64,000 nt of DNA, from positions 186,001 through 250,000 of the forward strand of contig JAFJTR010000041.1 in NCBI GenBank assembly GCA_022559985.1, read 5' to 3'. Of the stretch, positions 10,998-23,300 are shown in pieces (positions within the stretch are counted from its first letter, which is position 1; each line of letters begins with the position of its first letter). Below the pieces are notes generated by a model that was not told the DNA's origin, searched no databases, and saw nothing but the letters and a program-made list of their open reading frames with translations. The DNA comes from Parastagonospora avenae f. sp. tritici 18332-5 (Eukaryota; Ascomycota; Dothideomycetes; Pleosporales; Phaeosphaeriaceae). A program made the position numbers and the translations under genes.

Positions 10998-12175
10998 TGT
11001 GAGCGTGAGCGAGTCAGGTGTGGTGATAGTGTGGAGACGGGGGGCAATTGAATTCTGTCAGGTAGCACGGTTTTTTACCTAAATGATCGCGGCTCATGGT
11101 TCTTGAAAATTTGCGGGCGATGTTGCTTAAAAACACTAATCTGGAAACTATTGTTTTCTGGGTTCATTTGATGCAGCTGACCACCTAGCTTGGTGTACTT
11201 TTAGGATGCCAATCTACCATAATTAGCTATCCGCCCATTCGGCCCAGGTCTTCGACCTTGGGTTAGTGGGTTGCGCGGGTAGAATGTACCTAGGTAGGCT
11301 TCCCCGCATGTTGTGGTAACTTTTGGCGCCTTAGTCAGGTACTGAAGTCATTCCGATCGACATCAGAGCAGTAAACTGCACAAGTGACAACATCAGAGTG
11401 ACGTCATCAAAACCTCTATCTGCACCAGGCAGCGGCCAAATTCGTGCCCGCTCTGCACCTACAGCATAAGCTGATAGTCAGTAGGCTAAACTTGTTTATA
11501 AGTTTCTAGAGAAGCCTGAATATATTCGCAGCTCTAAGATACTGTCAGATATGAGCGAGGCTAGGCTGTAACACAGGTTCGGCTAGAATGGCAATGCATG
11601 GAATGGACTGTGCAGCTGGTCGCACAAGGGCGGGGGATAAAACCACCTGTCCATAGATCAGACGAGACAAAAAGAACAATCAATCACATCAATCATCAAT
11701 ATCATCAAGAACCCTTTGAATCTGACAGATACTCTACCTAGTTCCACTAGAAATCTTTAAACATATACAGGTTACCTCTTCACAACTTCTCGTTAGATAA
11801 GGCGGGCACGAATATTGCCAGCGCCTGGTGTTTGCAAGGACAACTTGGGTGCCTGTCGTAGGAGGCACCACATCTGGAAAGATCAAGCAAAGCTTGTACA
11901 GACTAGTCATGCTCGGCTATTGGATTGTAGCTTAACCTAGATCTGGAAATCCACGATTGTGTCAGCCACGAAGGTTCATGTTCTCCTTACTTGAAGTGAT
12001 ATCCTTGTAAGGTCTAATCAATTCCATCGTACAGAGAACCATGCGCTAAAGCTTTCCAAATTCGTGATTGGGGGTAGTATTCTACCACGAGGTCATCGGT
12101 ATTTGTAAGGCAGAAGCTCGGTTGAATCACAGGTTCTTTGATAATTCGTGCGCGCTCAGTCCAAATTAAACCTAC
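10998..12175. other. intergenic region upstream of the GH31 gene
   Basis: No gene supported. At about 11637-11725 a TATA-like GGATAAAACC is followed by a CA-rich stretch (ATCAATCACATCAATCATC) that looks like a fungal leader. No coding frame follows, so it may be a promoter whose gene was lost. Confidence 0.4.
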
Positions 12176-12390
12176 TGTTGGTAAGCCTTGTACGATCGTA
12201 CGGGTGAATAACAACAACGAGGTTCTTCTGGTAACTGGTATTGGTATTGATAGATCTATGAACATAGATGCTACGAAGGTATACCTGAGCGCAGCGCAAG
12301 TCGGGTCGAAGTAGGATCGAAGAAGGATCGAGTCGGCTTGTCGGTCAGTATTATGCAGACGACGTCTCTACCGATACTCATGATCCGACA
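12176..12390 (-). mobile_element. solo LTR, copy 1 (215 bp)
   Basis: On the minus strand it starts TGTCGGATCATGAGTATCGG and ends CTTACCAACA, the TG...CA form of an LTR. It is flanked by a perfect 5-bp target duplication: CCTAC at 12171-12175 and CCTAC at 12391-12395. Its starting 25 bp match copies 2 and 4. No internal retrotransposon sequence adjoins it, so it is a recombined solo LTR. Confidence 0.88.
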
Positions 12391-12661
12391 CCTACTCTTA
12401 GAGAGCGTCTGTGATCGAATAGCATATTATTACAAAACAAACTACTGAAGCAGGCTTGAAGCTTATGAAATATATCAACGGCAGCTAGATAGCGCTTATA
12501 ATCCGCATGTTCGCCATTGCGCATGTCTACTTGCAGCTTTTCATAGATGCATAAATTATGCAGAGATAGCGAACTATGGCAATCGGCGGCTAAAAACACG
12601 ATGAAAAGATATTTCTATTCTTCGTTCCATTCAAAGTGCATTCATGATTTACTAGAAACGT

Positions 12662-12862
12662 TGTCGGATTATGAGTATCGGTAGGGACGTCGGTTGCTGA
12701 ACGCTGCCCAACGAGCCGATCCGATCCTACTTCGGCCTCACTCGTTTCAGACCATATACACCTCCGTAGCATCCTCACGTAGCAAGAAGGAACAACAACA
12801 AAAATCAAATACAATGCAGTTATAGTTATTTCCTTTCGCACTAGTGCAAAGCCCTCCCAACA
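12662..12862 (+). mobile_element. solo LTR, copy 2 (201 bp)
   Basis: It begins TGTCGGATTATGAGTATCGG and ends GCCCTCCCAACA, with perfect 5-bp target duplications AACGT (12657-12661 and 12863-12867). It shares the body (GATCCTACTTCGGCCTCACT, ACCTCCGTAGC, CTAGTTAT-like and TTTCGCACTAGTGC segments) with the inverted copy at 30284-30493. No coding capacity. Confidence 0.9.
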
Positions 12863-13113
12863 AACGTCCTATTAAGTGAAAGTTCGCATAATTTAGACCC
12901 GGTCCCAATGAGGCGACGGAATCCCGTAGAAACTGTTAGGCAAGCAATGTTGCAAAATCGGTGATTGATTGAGAGGGCAACTGTGTGCTGACTATATAGA
13001 AAAGAATAGGCTGAGCCTAGAAGGGCAAAAGGCTGGCTAAGAAAGGCCTAGTGCCGTGAAAGAGTGGAAATATAGGGAGACTGGCTTGCCTGGCTGACAG
13101 AAAATATGAGAAG

Positions 13114-13348
13114 TGTCGGATCACAAGTATCGTCAATATCTCAACTACGCGATCAGGCGCACTGATCTCGGTCACGCGGTCAGACGCGCTGATCGCGGCG
13201 TCCGAGCAGCGCTCAGACCAGAACCCCTGAGTCCATCTCTTATGTAGTTCTCCTCCTTAGTACAATCAAGTCAACAACAATTACCGAACAGAATGCATTC
13301 CTAGTTATCGTTATTTCCTTTCGGCACTAGTGCGAAGCCCTACCAACA
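13114..13348 (+). mobile_element. diverged solo LTR, copy 3 (235 bp)
   Basis: It starts TGTCGGATCACAAGTATCG and ends GAAGCCCTACCAACA. The 3' 85 bp are nearly identical to copy 4, while the 5' half differs. Flanks are AGAAG and ACAAG, a 5-bp duplication with one mismatch. The middle holds an imperfect 27-bp tandem duplication (about 13146-13199, units starting ACGCGATCAGG and ACGCGGTCAGA). It belongs to the same family as the other copies but to another subfamily. Confidence 0.75.
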
Positions 13349-13432
13349 ACAAGTGTAGACCCCACATATAATTGCTGAATCCTCCAAAGTATAATGCCGG
13401 GAATCATGTAGACCATGTTGATTTCGACCGCT

Positions 13433-13992
13433 CTAGTCTTTACATTTCTGAAAAAATGCTGTTCCCTGAAAGTTCTTTTCAACCTTGGAGTGGGTCATAA
13501 CGCCACATATCTTGGGACGGTTACTGTCACCCTTGTCTTCGAAGTAGACGACGCGCAGCGGGGTCTTCTCCTGAGTCTTGGAGAGTTCATCTTTCTTCCA
13601 TTCCATTTTTGCCGTGTCCCAGAAGATCGGGTCTATGCTAAGGTCAACTTGCATTGCTCTCCACGGAGGACGAGAAATGACTTACACTCGTAGAGCTGAT
13701 TCTTCTTGTCGCCCTTCTTGTCGCAGCCCTTCACACCCCACTTTATGCCATCGCCATTGCCGTACTCGTGAGGATCACCCGAAGTGCCGGCCGTAAACAT
13801 GGCCACCTTGACCTGCTCCTCGGCACGCTTTTCGCTGACAGTGAAAGACTTGACATCTGATTCGTTGTTTTCTGGCTTGCAGGTGTACTTATCAGCGCGG
13901 GCCACTAGGTCATTGCTGCTCTCATCAACCGGTAGAGCGAAGATGGGGGCGACAGCAAGAGCCAAAGGAAGGATAGTCTTGGTGAAGTACAT
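13433..13992 (-). CDS. secreted RNase T1-like ribonuclease (N1/T1 family)
   Basis: Two exons, 13992-13686 and 13632-13433, give 168 aa with a signal peptide (about 1-20). Splicing the 53-nt intron joins QLYE to YPIFWD and matches the Y-E-W/F-P-I segment of RNase T1. All four catalytic positions are visible: H75 (DPHEYG), E102 (LYEYP), R129 (LRVVYFE) and H150 (GVMTHS), corresponding to H40, E58, R77 and H92 of RNase T1. C38 and C166 probably form the disulphide linking the two ends. The mature protein is Lys-rich and so basic, unlike acidic RNase T1. It should be an extracellular guanyl-specific RNase. A role as an RNase-like secreted effector is possible but is inference. The gene sits 85 nt from the copy 3 LTR. 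Confidence 0.85.
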
Positions 13993-14607
13993 TCTGATAG
14001 AGTTTTCGAAAGGTAGAAAGTGTGGAGATGAAGATTAGTTTATGAGGTTGAGAGAAGATTGCGGTTCAGCTTGAATGGATTGTATCCCGGTCAATGGAGA
14101 CTCGCTTTCTAATAAATGTGTCTTTCATCGTCCAAAATATGACCCCCTTAATTCTGCACTAGAGACGCCATGAAGGAATAATGATGCGACGTCATTCTCC
14201 GGTGCGTGTCTCGGAATACTATGCATCATCGCGTTGGGCATGTTGGAGTCAGCAAGTGGCTGACTGAAAGTTCTGAGGGTTGGTGAAGGGGCGGTTCACT
14301 GTGCGAACCAACTTTGGTGGCCCCATGGACTAGTGACGAACAGCCCCGTTAAGTCGATCTAGTGCATTGCCTTGTAGCACTTTGCAGGACTTTGTGTTCG
14401 TGGGGCGTAACAATACTCCGTCTCTGCTTACGAGCGTGGCTATGCCCAGTTTCAGACTTTACCTGCGACTCTGCGAGGCTGACCAGCTTACTCCATGACG
14501 TCATACAGATCCTGTGTTCAGCGATAAAATTAAACTGAAACCTTCCAAGTTGGTAGATTTCTTCCATTACTAGACCTTCCAAAATTCCTTCTGCCTGCCC
14601 TGACTAA
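13993..14607. other. intergenic between divergent genes
   Basis: It serves as promoter for both neighbours. A 77-codon minus frame (14349-14582) has no recognisable features. Confidence 0.4.
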
Positions 14608-15623
14608 ATGTCAATAAATATGGCTAGCACACCGGCAATTCAGTTACCGCTAGACGTCTCCTTCTATCAAGACAGCACCGACGCAGACACAATTTTCTGC
14701 AAGACCCTCCTAGAAGCACTAGCCGACGGAACCATAGATGCTGCCGAAGCTGCTCATGACCTTGATGCCTGGGTAACAGGCGAGTGCACGCGCCAATTAG
14801 AGGAACTTCGTAGCCGACCTGGCGTTGTCGAAAAGACATCGTATGGAATAGTGAGCCGCGCAAACACACCCAACGCCAGCGGCTATGTGGAACACTTCTT
14901 CAAAGGGTTTCCGAGCATTGGAGCCGTCTTTCCGCCGCACGATGCGGGTCAGACGCGTTTGATTACATTCCTCGAGGCACTGATGGCGATGCCTCTACAT
15001 CAGGCTCCGGAAACATTTACCAATACCACTGACTCGGAACAAGTTGAGAGCATTTCACTCTGGTCGTGTGGGATAATTGACCCAGATACGTTTCGCGTAC
15101 ATGCTGCAAGTAAGTCCGCTTTCTGGCGAAGAACCATGTTTTGCAGCTCCCCTCTGATTTTGTTCATGTAGAAATTGATGGCGTCGGCTCTGGCCTCGAG
15201 GTTCTGGGTAGCGAAGCTTCGATGCGTTGGCGAAACTACCAATCCACCCTGGCGCGCATTACTATGACTGGGTTCAGTGATTGTTCCTTCCTCTGCGGTC
15301 TCCGTGGCATCCTACCAACAGGAAACAAGTACAACCTCCCAAACTCTAAGGTACAAGCAGGAATACGACCGGCCGACATGGGAACCCGAATCCATGCTGC
15401 AGTACAATGGCTTCTGGAGCCGGACGAGGCGCGATGGGTGTACGAAAGGTGCAGCAAGAAGGAGAAGACGGACAAGGACAACCCACGAGATACGTGGAGT
15501 AGGGAGAACTGGGGGATTTGGAAGGCGCAACTTGCATTCTATCGAGATAATGATCTGGTCGAGTTCTCAGCTAGGGAAGCGGCGAGGAAAGCTCTCGAGC
15601 GGATGACGGAAGTGGAGGCGTGA
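14608..15623 (+). CDS. hypothetical protein, possibly DUF3632-like
   Basis: Two exons, 14608-15109 and 15172-15623, give 317 aa. Alternative ATG at 14620. The 62-nt intron (GTAAGT...TGTAG) restores frame and removes in-frame stops. There is no signal peptide or membrane segment, so the protein is probably cytosolic or nuclear. It has an acidic N-terminal half with LLEALADGTIDAAEAAHDLDAW, a helical segment typical of fungal proteins that bear a DUF3632-type domain, and a C-terminal W-rich part (WSRENWGIWKAQLAFY) ending in a helix. Function unknown. The gene call is good; the family suggestion is weak. Confidence 0.78.
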
Positions 15624-16245
15624 TGCATGTAATTTACTTGGCATATTACCTAGGTGGTATACGACTTGGAAGGAAAAATTGATCCAGTTAGTCGGATTTA
15701 TATCAATTGCATGCGATTATAGCGAGTCCCCGCGTCTTCATGATCAGCCATCAACTTGACATTGGCGTCTTCAAGGAGAATCGTCAGACTTACCATGAGT
15801 GCTCAGGAGTTTCAGAAACAGCGCGCACCATTTGCTGCAGCAATTGGTGTGCGCGCGATCTAAGTGACACGCTTTGCCGTCCCGATGCTGCATCTGTATT
15901 TGTGATGGTGCTATCATGGCTGGCTACAAGTAGTCGACTAGCGCAGCCTTGCATGGCAATTCAAGTGGGGTAAAACGGCACCATGGGTAAAGATAGCCAG
16001 GTCCACTCGAACCGCACTTGACCAATACACATTGAGTATAACTCGGTACATGGCACCAATTCAAGCACCTTGTTACTCCACAACAAAGTGGCCCGCAATG
16101 ATGTGACGTCTGGGACTAATACGGGTGTACGTCTAACGCCTAACGACTTGCTGAGATATAGGTGGATCAAATTCGTAGAAGAATAGAGGACTTCATATAG
16201 GTCCCAAACTTTCCCGCTCTTTTCTTGCTATCAGAGTCATTCGAG
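15624..16245. other. intergenic, promoter of the P450 gene
   Basis: No gene supported. A CATATAG at about 16194-16200 may serve as a weak TATA element for the P450 gene. Confidence 0.35.
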
Positions 16246-17828
16246 ATGTCTTCGTCTTCTCAGCTCGTAGCTCTTCTCACACCACTCAACGTCCTCCTCC
16301 TTCTTTCTTACTTTCCCATCGTCTTCCTCTACCAAGTGGTCTACTATCGCTTCTTCCACCCCCTGCGTCACTTTCCCGGTCCCTTCTGGGCCAGTGTCAC
16401 GCGTCTCTGGATTGCATACCACAACGTACAGCGCGACGAATGCGAAGTAGAGCTCGCACTGCATGAAAAGCATGGCTCAGTCTTGCGCATCACACCCACC
16501 CTCCTACTCGTTTCGGACGCGACAAAGCTGCCCGAAGTCTACAGTCGTCAGGCGAACAAGAGCGACCACTACGTTACTGGCAGCTTTGGCGAGCAGGAAA
16601 GCTTGTTCAATATGAAGGAGCACAAAATCCATGCGCACTACAGGAAGATCGCGGCTGGGCCGTACGCATTCAGCAATGTCAAGACAATGGAGCCACTGAT
16701 CGACCATCGCATAAGCGAATGGCTGGCGAAACTCACCTCGCGGTTCGCAGAAACGGGCGAACAGTTCGACTTTGCGCCGTGGGCAGTCTACATGGCGTAT
16801 GACATCATCTCTGAAGTAGGATTCGGTGTGCCATTTGGCTTCGTTGAAAGTGGAAGCGATGTTGGTGGGCTCATCCAAGGCTTCCACGATGGTCTCGTAC
16901 CGTTCGGCCTTATGGCGCGACTCTGGCCGTTCACCAACTTCATCAAGAAGACGCCGTTGGGGAAGTATCTGATAGCGAAGCCGGAAGATGACTCGGGTAT
17001 TGGAATGTTGATGCGCTTTCGCGACAAGCTTATGCATCAACGTCTGCGTGACATCGAGGAAGGCAAGGTAGATCGCGTAGACCTTTTGCAAACCTTCATC
17101 GATGCTCGAGACGATCATGGAAAGCCGCTCGAGATCCCGTACATCAAGGCGGAGATCCTATTGGTCCTACTCGCAGGAGCAGATACGACGGGCACGGCTT
17201 TCCAGGCCATGATGGCATACATCATGGGCAAGCCGGAGGTGTATGGCAGGATGATGGCCGAGATCGATGAGCAGACGCGCAGCAGTAACATCAGCGAAAT
17301 ACCGAAGTATGACGAGGTGGTTAAACACTGCCCGTACTATGTGGCGTGCGTGAAGGAGAGTATGCGGTACGTCTCATCGCTACCGTTCATTTTGCATCTC
17401 TGATATGATCCAGTCTCTGTCCTTCCGCACCAAATATCTTCCCTCGTGTGGTTGGTCCCGCAGGCCTTACTTTGAATGGAAATTTTGTGCCAGCTGGCAC
17501 AGAAATCACATGCAATCCATGGCTCGTGCACCGCGACACAGCCATCTATGGCGCTGACGCGTGTGAGTTCCGTCCTGAGAGATGGCTTGAGGACGAGGAG
17601 CAGACGAAGCTTTATAACAAATATAGTATGACTTTCGGATACGGCGCCAGGGTCTGCCTAGGCAAAGACATCGCCCTCATGGAATTGTACAAAGCACCGC
17701 TTCAGTTCTTCCGCACATTCGCGCCTGTCGTAGATAAAAGTCGACCCGGGAAATTCGTCGTCAAGGGCGGTGTGGGTTTCTGGGAAGATCAGTGGCTGAA
17801 GCTGGAGAAACGAAGTGTGAGGAGGTGA
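16246..17828 (+). CDS. cytochrome P450 monooxygenase
   Basis: Two exons, 16246-17366 and 17414-17828, give 511 aa. I start at the ATG in CGAGATGTC; the frame is open a little upstream but has no ATG. An N-terminal membrane anchor (about 8-30) and a proline hinge (HFPGPFW) suggest ER attachment. Seen motifs are the I-helix AGADTT (310-315), ExxR in KESMR (split by the intron just before LCPSAPN), PERW, and the heme loop FGYGARVCLGK with the iron ligand C455. The form resembles pisatin demethylase/benzoate-hydroxylase-like fungal P450s. The substrate cannot be read from the sequence. There is no biosynthetic core gene beside it, so a stand-alone detoxification or catabolic role is as likely as secondary metabolism. 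Confidence 0.93.
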
Positions 17829-17987
17829 ACTCGGGTTTCCGTGAGTTGTTTGATGGTTCTTGCAACGGCAGGCGCAGCTTCAGCTTTCAAAGCATCGATT
17901 ACCTGCGTGAAATTCCTGCGAGTAGAATGACTCTGTGTTTTTTGCCGATCCTACTACAACCAAACCTATGCAAGATCACGGCTCTTG

Positions 17988-20099
17988 CTACTCTTCAGAC
18001 CACCCAGTGATCACTGCTCTCTTAACAGATACCACTGTCTCGTCTACGCTAGTACTAAATATCCCTTCATTGACCAAAGTCGGCTCACCAACTAACAACG
18101 CCTTTCCTACTAGTCTCCACTTGCTATCTTTTGTCTCTCCCTTTCCGGGTCGTAAAATCCACACCCTATACGATGCACACGAGGCGCCCAGAAGATCAAG
18201 CGGAACGGCGAGCTCGAGCTCGTTCATGGGACCCTTATCAGTGTACTGCTTGGGATGCAATCCAGTCACGAATGCTTGCAAAGGCTCAGGCGTGGTGGAT
18301 TGCAGGCGATGCGTGAAAGCGCCAATGTAATATATAGATCTCGGGTCCGCAAGCCAAGTCAAGAACAAATGGGCGTCTTCGAGAGCGAAAGTTGATGGCG
18401 GCGGGATACAGAGTAGTCTTGAAACCGGTAGGAGTTGTCGCAAAAGCTCTTGTGCAGGATCGTGAAAAGGAGGATGTGCCATGAGCTTTTTGAAGATTGT
18501 GTCGTTGTAACTCGGGATGATGACGTCGCGCTTCAGCTGTTCCCATAGCCTGGCTGTATACGAGTATCCATTGATGATGCAACCTGCGAGGAATCTACGT
18601 CGACATTGATCCAAAACTTCGTCAGACCACTCAGATGTCGTGGGACCCCCGAACTTGGCTGGTGTATACTTCGCCGGTTGTACCGTTGGTATGAGGGAGG
18701 GGAACACCGCGTATGTCGCACGAAGATTTTCTTTTGTGACGAGTTCCCAAGGTATTTTGAAGAAGATCATATCAAGTTCGATGTCTTCTGTCGTTATGCG
18801 ATGAATACCCTGAAGATTCTTGAACTTGAAACTGGGAATCGAGGTATGTGCCGGCCCAACCCCGCGACACAACCAAGTTGGCTTATCGTCGAAGATCATC
18901 GGCTTCTTCTCGAGCTGATCCAATAGTGTTCCCAATGGATACATTTCGCCTCTTGCAAGAGCAAGCAAACTACTGTAATATAAGACTCGGTCTTCGGTAT
19001 CCAATTCTGGACCCACGTACGCGAGCCCTAAGCCGCACATGTTGATAGTGACCCTCAGCCGGTCAGACAGATACAAGCTCCCCTGACGCACTACTCGGCT
19101 GTGCCGCGCCATGAGACTACTCCTCACATCGCTATTCCAGTCGTTTCCAACTCTTTCTACCCCACTAAAGATGTACTGGCCATTGAATCTATCTAAGACA
19201 TTTTCGACCAAGTCGTGCATAGCGTACAATGCATTTGCCATGATGAAATGGAGATTCGCCCATTTGATCTTAACAATCGATTTTCCAGGGCTATTCATGA
19301 TGAACGTCGCATTGTGAACGAGGTTACACTGTCTCTTGTCCGTCCAGGGATCATTGACGCTAAACTCGTGGAGACACCACGCCCGTGTCCACCAGCGGGC
19401 AGCATTCACCTTGTTGTAGAAACTTATGAACAAGCCTTTCTCGTGTTCTCCGGGTACCCATTTCGTTTCAAATCCCCTCTTTGTATTATCGTATTCTTCA
19501 TGAAGCTTTGCCTCTCGCTCATTGAGGAACACATCTTCTAGCAAGACCACAAGCCGGATGCAAGAGCGATAAATGATGTCCATCGCTGCGACGGACTTGC
19601 CCTTGTCGACGGAAGAGGTCTGGTCGATACAGAGTTGGTCCATCCAGATGCCTTCACGCGGATGGTCTTTATCAGCCAAGATTGCCTCAACGAAGGGCTT
19701 GCTTATAGGCCAGCTACCATGCCTCTCGTAGCCTGTCTGTACGAAATCGCCCAAGCCCCAGCAGTAGGATATGGCGAGGTACTGTCGGACGTAAAGCTCA
19801 CCCGTCTCGTCGAAGGAAGAACGAGCTGAGCTGGGGTAGATGAGGCGAAATGGCGTGTCCAGGATCGTTGAGGCGGTGCGCTGTACGAACCACACTGCGT
19901 CGGATGGGTTCCATTTCGCTAGATTTTCGAGTATGGAAGCGGATTCACGGCTGCCTCGTTCCAGCTCTTGAATAGCCTCGTCAAATAGTTCAGTCTTGTT
20001 CTCGCGGCTAAGAGTCAGCTCAAATAGGTCTTCATCGATCTGCCTGTGGGTAGCATTTCTCGATGATGAAGCCGCATCAGCGGCCAGGATATCGGTCAT
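17988..20099 (-). CDS. heterokaryon incompatibility (HET) domain protein 1
   Basis: A single exon of 703 aa starting at ATG 20099, convergent with the P450 gene (159 nt between stops). HET motifs are in order: YLAISYCWG (107-115), IWMDQLCIDQ (151-160), MDIIYRSCIRLVVLLEDV (about 172-189) and RWWTRAWCLHEF (about 236-247). The long C-terminal part has no recognisable domain. HET proteins trigger cell death or growth arrest after fusion of unlike strains, normally together with a second variable partner. Whether this one does is unknown. It is the first of four incompatibility/NLR-type genes in 21 kb. Confidence 0.9.
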   Translation of the reverse strand: MTDILAADAASSSRNATHRQIDEDLFELTLSRENKTELFDEAIQELERGSRESASILENLAKWNPSDAVWFVQRTASTILDTPFRLIYPSSARSSFDETGELYVRQYLAISYCWGLGDFVQTGYERHGSWPISKPFVEAILADKDHPREGIWMDQLCIDQTSSVDKGKSVAAMDIIYRSCIRLVVLLEDVFLNEREAKLHEEYDNTKRGFETKWVPGEHEKGLFISFYNKVNAARWWTRAWCLHEFSVNDPWTDKRQCNLVHNATFIMNSPGKSIVKIKWANLHFIMANALYAMHDLVENVLDRFNGQYIFSGVERVGNDWNSDVRSSLMARHSRVVRQGSLYLSDRLRVTINMCGLGLAYVGPELDTEDRVLYYSSLLALARGEMYPLGTLLDQLEKKPMIFDDKPTWLCRGVGPAHTSIPSFKFKNLQGIHRITTEDIELDMIFFKIPWELVTKENLRATYAVFPSLIPTVQPAKYTPAKFGGPTTSEWSDEVLDQCRRRFLAGCIINGYSYTARLWEQLKRDVIIPSYNDTIFKKLMAHPPFHDPAQELLRQLLPVSRLLCIPPPSTFALEDAHLFLTWLADPRSIYYIGAFTHRLQSTTPEPLQAFVTGLHPKQYTDKGPMNELELAVPLDLLGASCASYRVWILRPGKGETKDSKWRLVGKALLVGEPTLVNEGIFSTSVDETVVSVKRAVITGWSEE

Positions 20100-20365
20100 T
20101 GTGTAATGCGTGATCTTGACCGTATATTATGGTTGTTTGTCGTTCTGTAGGCACGGCTCGTCCGGCGATATTCTTCTTTTTGGCGCTTTCAGTCAGCCGA
20201 GTGCGGGGCTTGCTCCATGGTTCCAGCCTCGCACCTTCTTATTCCATCCACCGTATTGATTCGAGCTGAAGACGTAAGCTAACGGGTCGGCCCGATTCAG
20301 GCTTACATGCGAGCACAAAATCACGTGACCATGAAAAGACTACGTTATTGCTATCCCGAAAGAAT

Positions 20366-23300
20366 CTATGCAAGTCTGAGCAATGCGAGATGTCCACCCG
20401 CTATCACAGTATCGCCCGGCTTCACGAGCACCTTCTCAACTTTGAGGCTCCCTCCCTTCGCCGCTGACTCCGGCGTCTTCACTGCAATCTCCAGCTTCAT
20501 CGCCTCTAGTATGACAATCTAGATATGTCAGCATCTATAGGTTGCAATTGATTTGGAGGTACGAACCACACTCGCTTCGTCAACTTCATCGCCCGAGTTT
20601 ACTTCCACTTTCCACACATTCGCGTCGACCGGCGCCTCAACACTCACGATCTTCGGATCATCAAGCAACTTCTCTACCGTGCTTTCATCAACTTGATTCT
20701 CCGCTTTCTCCCTCCTCCACCGCTCCAAGCTCTCGTTCTCAGCTCTCGTCATCTCGTCTTGCGCTACTGCTTGCTTCTCTCTAATCTTCTTCACCTCCTC
20801 CGCCGTACTCTCAAGCAGTTTGTTATGCTCGGCCATATCGAATTCGACCTCGTCATATTCCCACTCGAACTTGCCCGCCCTGAACTTTCCCAGCAAAACA
20901 TCTAGCTCCTCTTCACTGACCTGGTAGAACGTCAGGACGTCAAAGTCGCGGAAAATCCAGGGTTTGTTGTCGAAGCCGGGCTTATGGCTGTAGTAATCCC
21001 AACACGGGACTGTGCGGCCTGTCATTTGGTAGCCACCAGGTGAGTCAACGGGGTATATTGACATGCAGCTTCCTGCCCAGCCGACGGTGCCTTCGGGCGT
21101 GAAGACGCGACTTGGGTTCATCTTCGGTGCAGATATGCGTTGGCGCGGATCTACAGGTAATGAGACGGTGTTACCGCAGAAGAAGCCGACGACAACGGCC
21201 ATGAATTGGCCAGTAAGGTAAATATCCTTGAGCTGCTGTGGTGTGAAGGCGTTGTTCTTAGCGACGAACGCCAGGTTATCTGGTAGGTAAGGCGCATGGG
21301 GACGTTGGTTTGTCATATATCGCTGCGTCGCTTCGTCTTGCAATTTCGATTTGAAGGATATTGGTAGTTTGAACACGCGCGTTGGGACTTTGGTCGTGCG
21401 CAGGTCGCCAAGTTTAGCTTCAATGCCCTGGAGATGGGCGATAAGGTCTGCACGAAGCAGGTTTGCACCATTGTAGTAGATGAGAAGCGTGGTGCAACAT
21501 CCGACGGTATTGTAAAGATTGGCTGTGATGGCTTCCGAGGTCGAAGTTGATCTCAGAGTGTTCTCGAGTGCAGTAACGCGACAGCGGTGATTGAGGTCGA
21601 AGGATTCGTTGCCGTATTCCACGAGGATGTGGTCATCGCCGCCTTGACGATAGCGCACTCTGGGTGTATTCGCGCTGGCATCCTTCTCCCAGATCACCGC
21701 CTTGCCAATACTGCACTCGTGAAATGTGACATGGCTGTTCTGCAGACTTTCCAGACTTTCCAGACCTTTTCCGGCGTTCAGTGCCTGCTCTATTGAGTCG
21801 AGAAAGTTATCATTCCGCTTTCTCTTCTTCAACGCATCCTCCAATCCCACTCGAATGTACTTCAAGGTGTTGCCAGCTTTGAGCTGTCCAAGCTTCCACC
21901 AATCAGCCTTGACGACAGTTGTACTGCTCGTGAAACCACCGAAGTTGGGGCAGTCAACAGGAAAAATGCATGGGTCATCTCCCGTCCAGTTCAATGTACC
22001 CAAAGGATAGCCGTATTCGATGAGATTACTTGGATGTGCGCCGCCCTCACCACCGTCCTTACGTGCCCACTTTGGTACGGGTCCAACAAGTCGAATACCG
22101 CTTCGAGAGGCGTTATGTGAGACCTTCCATCTCGTGTCATAGATAGTCTTGATAAAGTCGGGATCAAAGTAGCCTTCATCATGCGGACCGACCATAGCAG
22201 ATATCTCCCAGTCTGATTTGTACTCCAATTGGAGATGCTTTGGCAACGTTCTGGATGTGAAGTTCTGTGGGAGATCGTGAGTGATTTGTAGCAAATCACC
22301 TGGCGCAAGTGCTCGACCTTGGTAACCTCCGATGGCAACGAGTGGAGACGTCGACTTGGAACCGAAATAGCTTGCGACCGAAGGAAATCCACCGTGGATT
22401 GCAAGATATGAGCGACACCCACCGCCTGTAGTCTTGCCAAGCTTGAGTTTCGAACCGGCTTCAATCTTCATGCTCGTCCACATGGGAAACTCGTTACCGT
22501 CTACTGCCGCTTCCATTGGCGCACCACATAAGGCAACGATTGCTGGAGTGATAAAACGCAGCTCTGGTCCACTCAAGGTTATCTCCAGGCCCTCTGTATC
22601 ACGTGGATTACCGACCAGCATATTTGCAATTTGGAAAGCCATTGGATCCATCGGCCCAGAGTGCGGTATGCCCTTGCCGACCGTTGGTCGTCCAGGGAGG
22701 TCCTGTATCAACGTGTACGCACCAGCAGATATGATATCGATCGCATGCGGTGCGTAACTGAAATCTTTCAAGAAGCTGGTCTTAGTGGTGCCCGCCCTGA
22801 ATCGCGAATCGTCTACGATAGCCGCAAGGAACTCTAGATTGGTAGGTGGTCCACATATCGAAGACTGAGTGAGCAAATCTCGTATGCTATCGATGGTCTC
22901 ATCGCGCGATGCCGAATGAACCATCACTTTAGCGATCAGTGGATCGTAGTTTGGCGTGACACGAGATCCTGTAAAGACCCAAGTATCGATGCGGCTGCCA
23001 GGCACGTCCTTCCATTCCACTTTTTGCAACAGCCCAGGCGAAGGCGCGTAGTCCTTCAATGGATTTTCTGCGTACACACGCGCTTCAATAGCTGATCCAG
23101 ACGGATTCGATGGCTGTAATCGCTTCAAAGCGGACCCATCCAGGCCACCCTTGCCTGTCAGCTGGGCATCCGCTTGCTTAAGCATAAGCTCGACTAGATC
23201 GACATTGTAGCAAAGCTCTGTAATGCCGTGCTCGACCTGAAGTCGCGTGTTCATTTCGAGAAAGAAAAAGTCACCAGACTTGTCATCGACCAAATACTCA

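Noticed and set aside
12590..12841. 83-codon minus frame, and the similar 30096-30461 frame
   Set aside because: They read through solo LTR sequence and its flanks and share the repeat, not a gene.
16225..16245. Upstream extension of the P450 start
   Set aside because: The extension begins with TTG. The first ATG is at 16246 and fits the usual P450 N-terminus.
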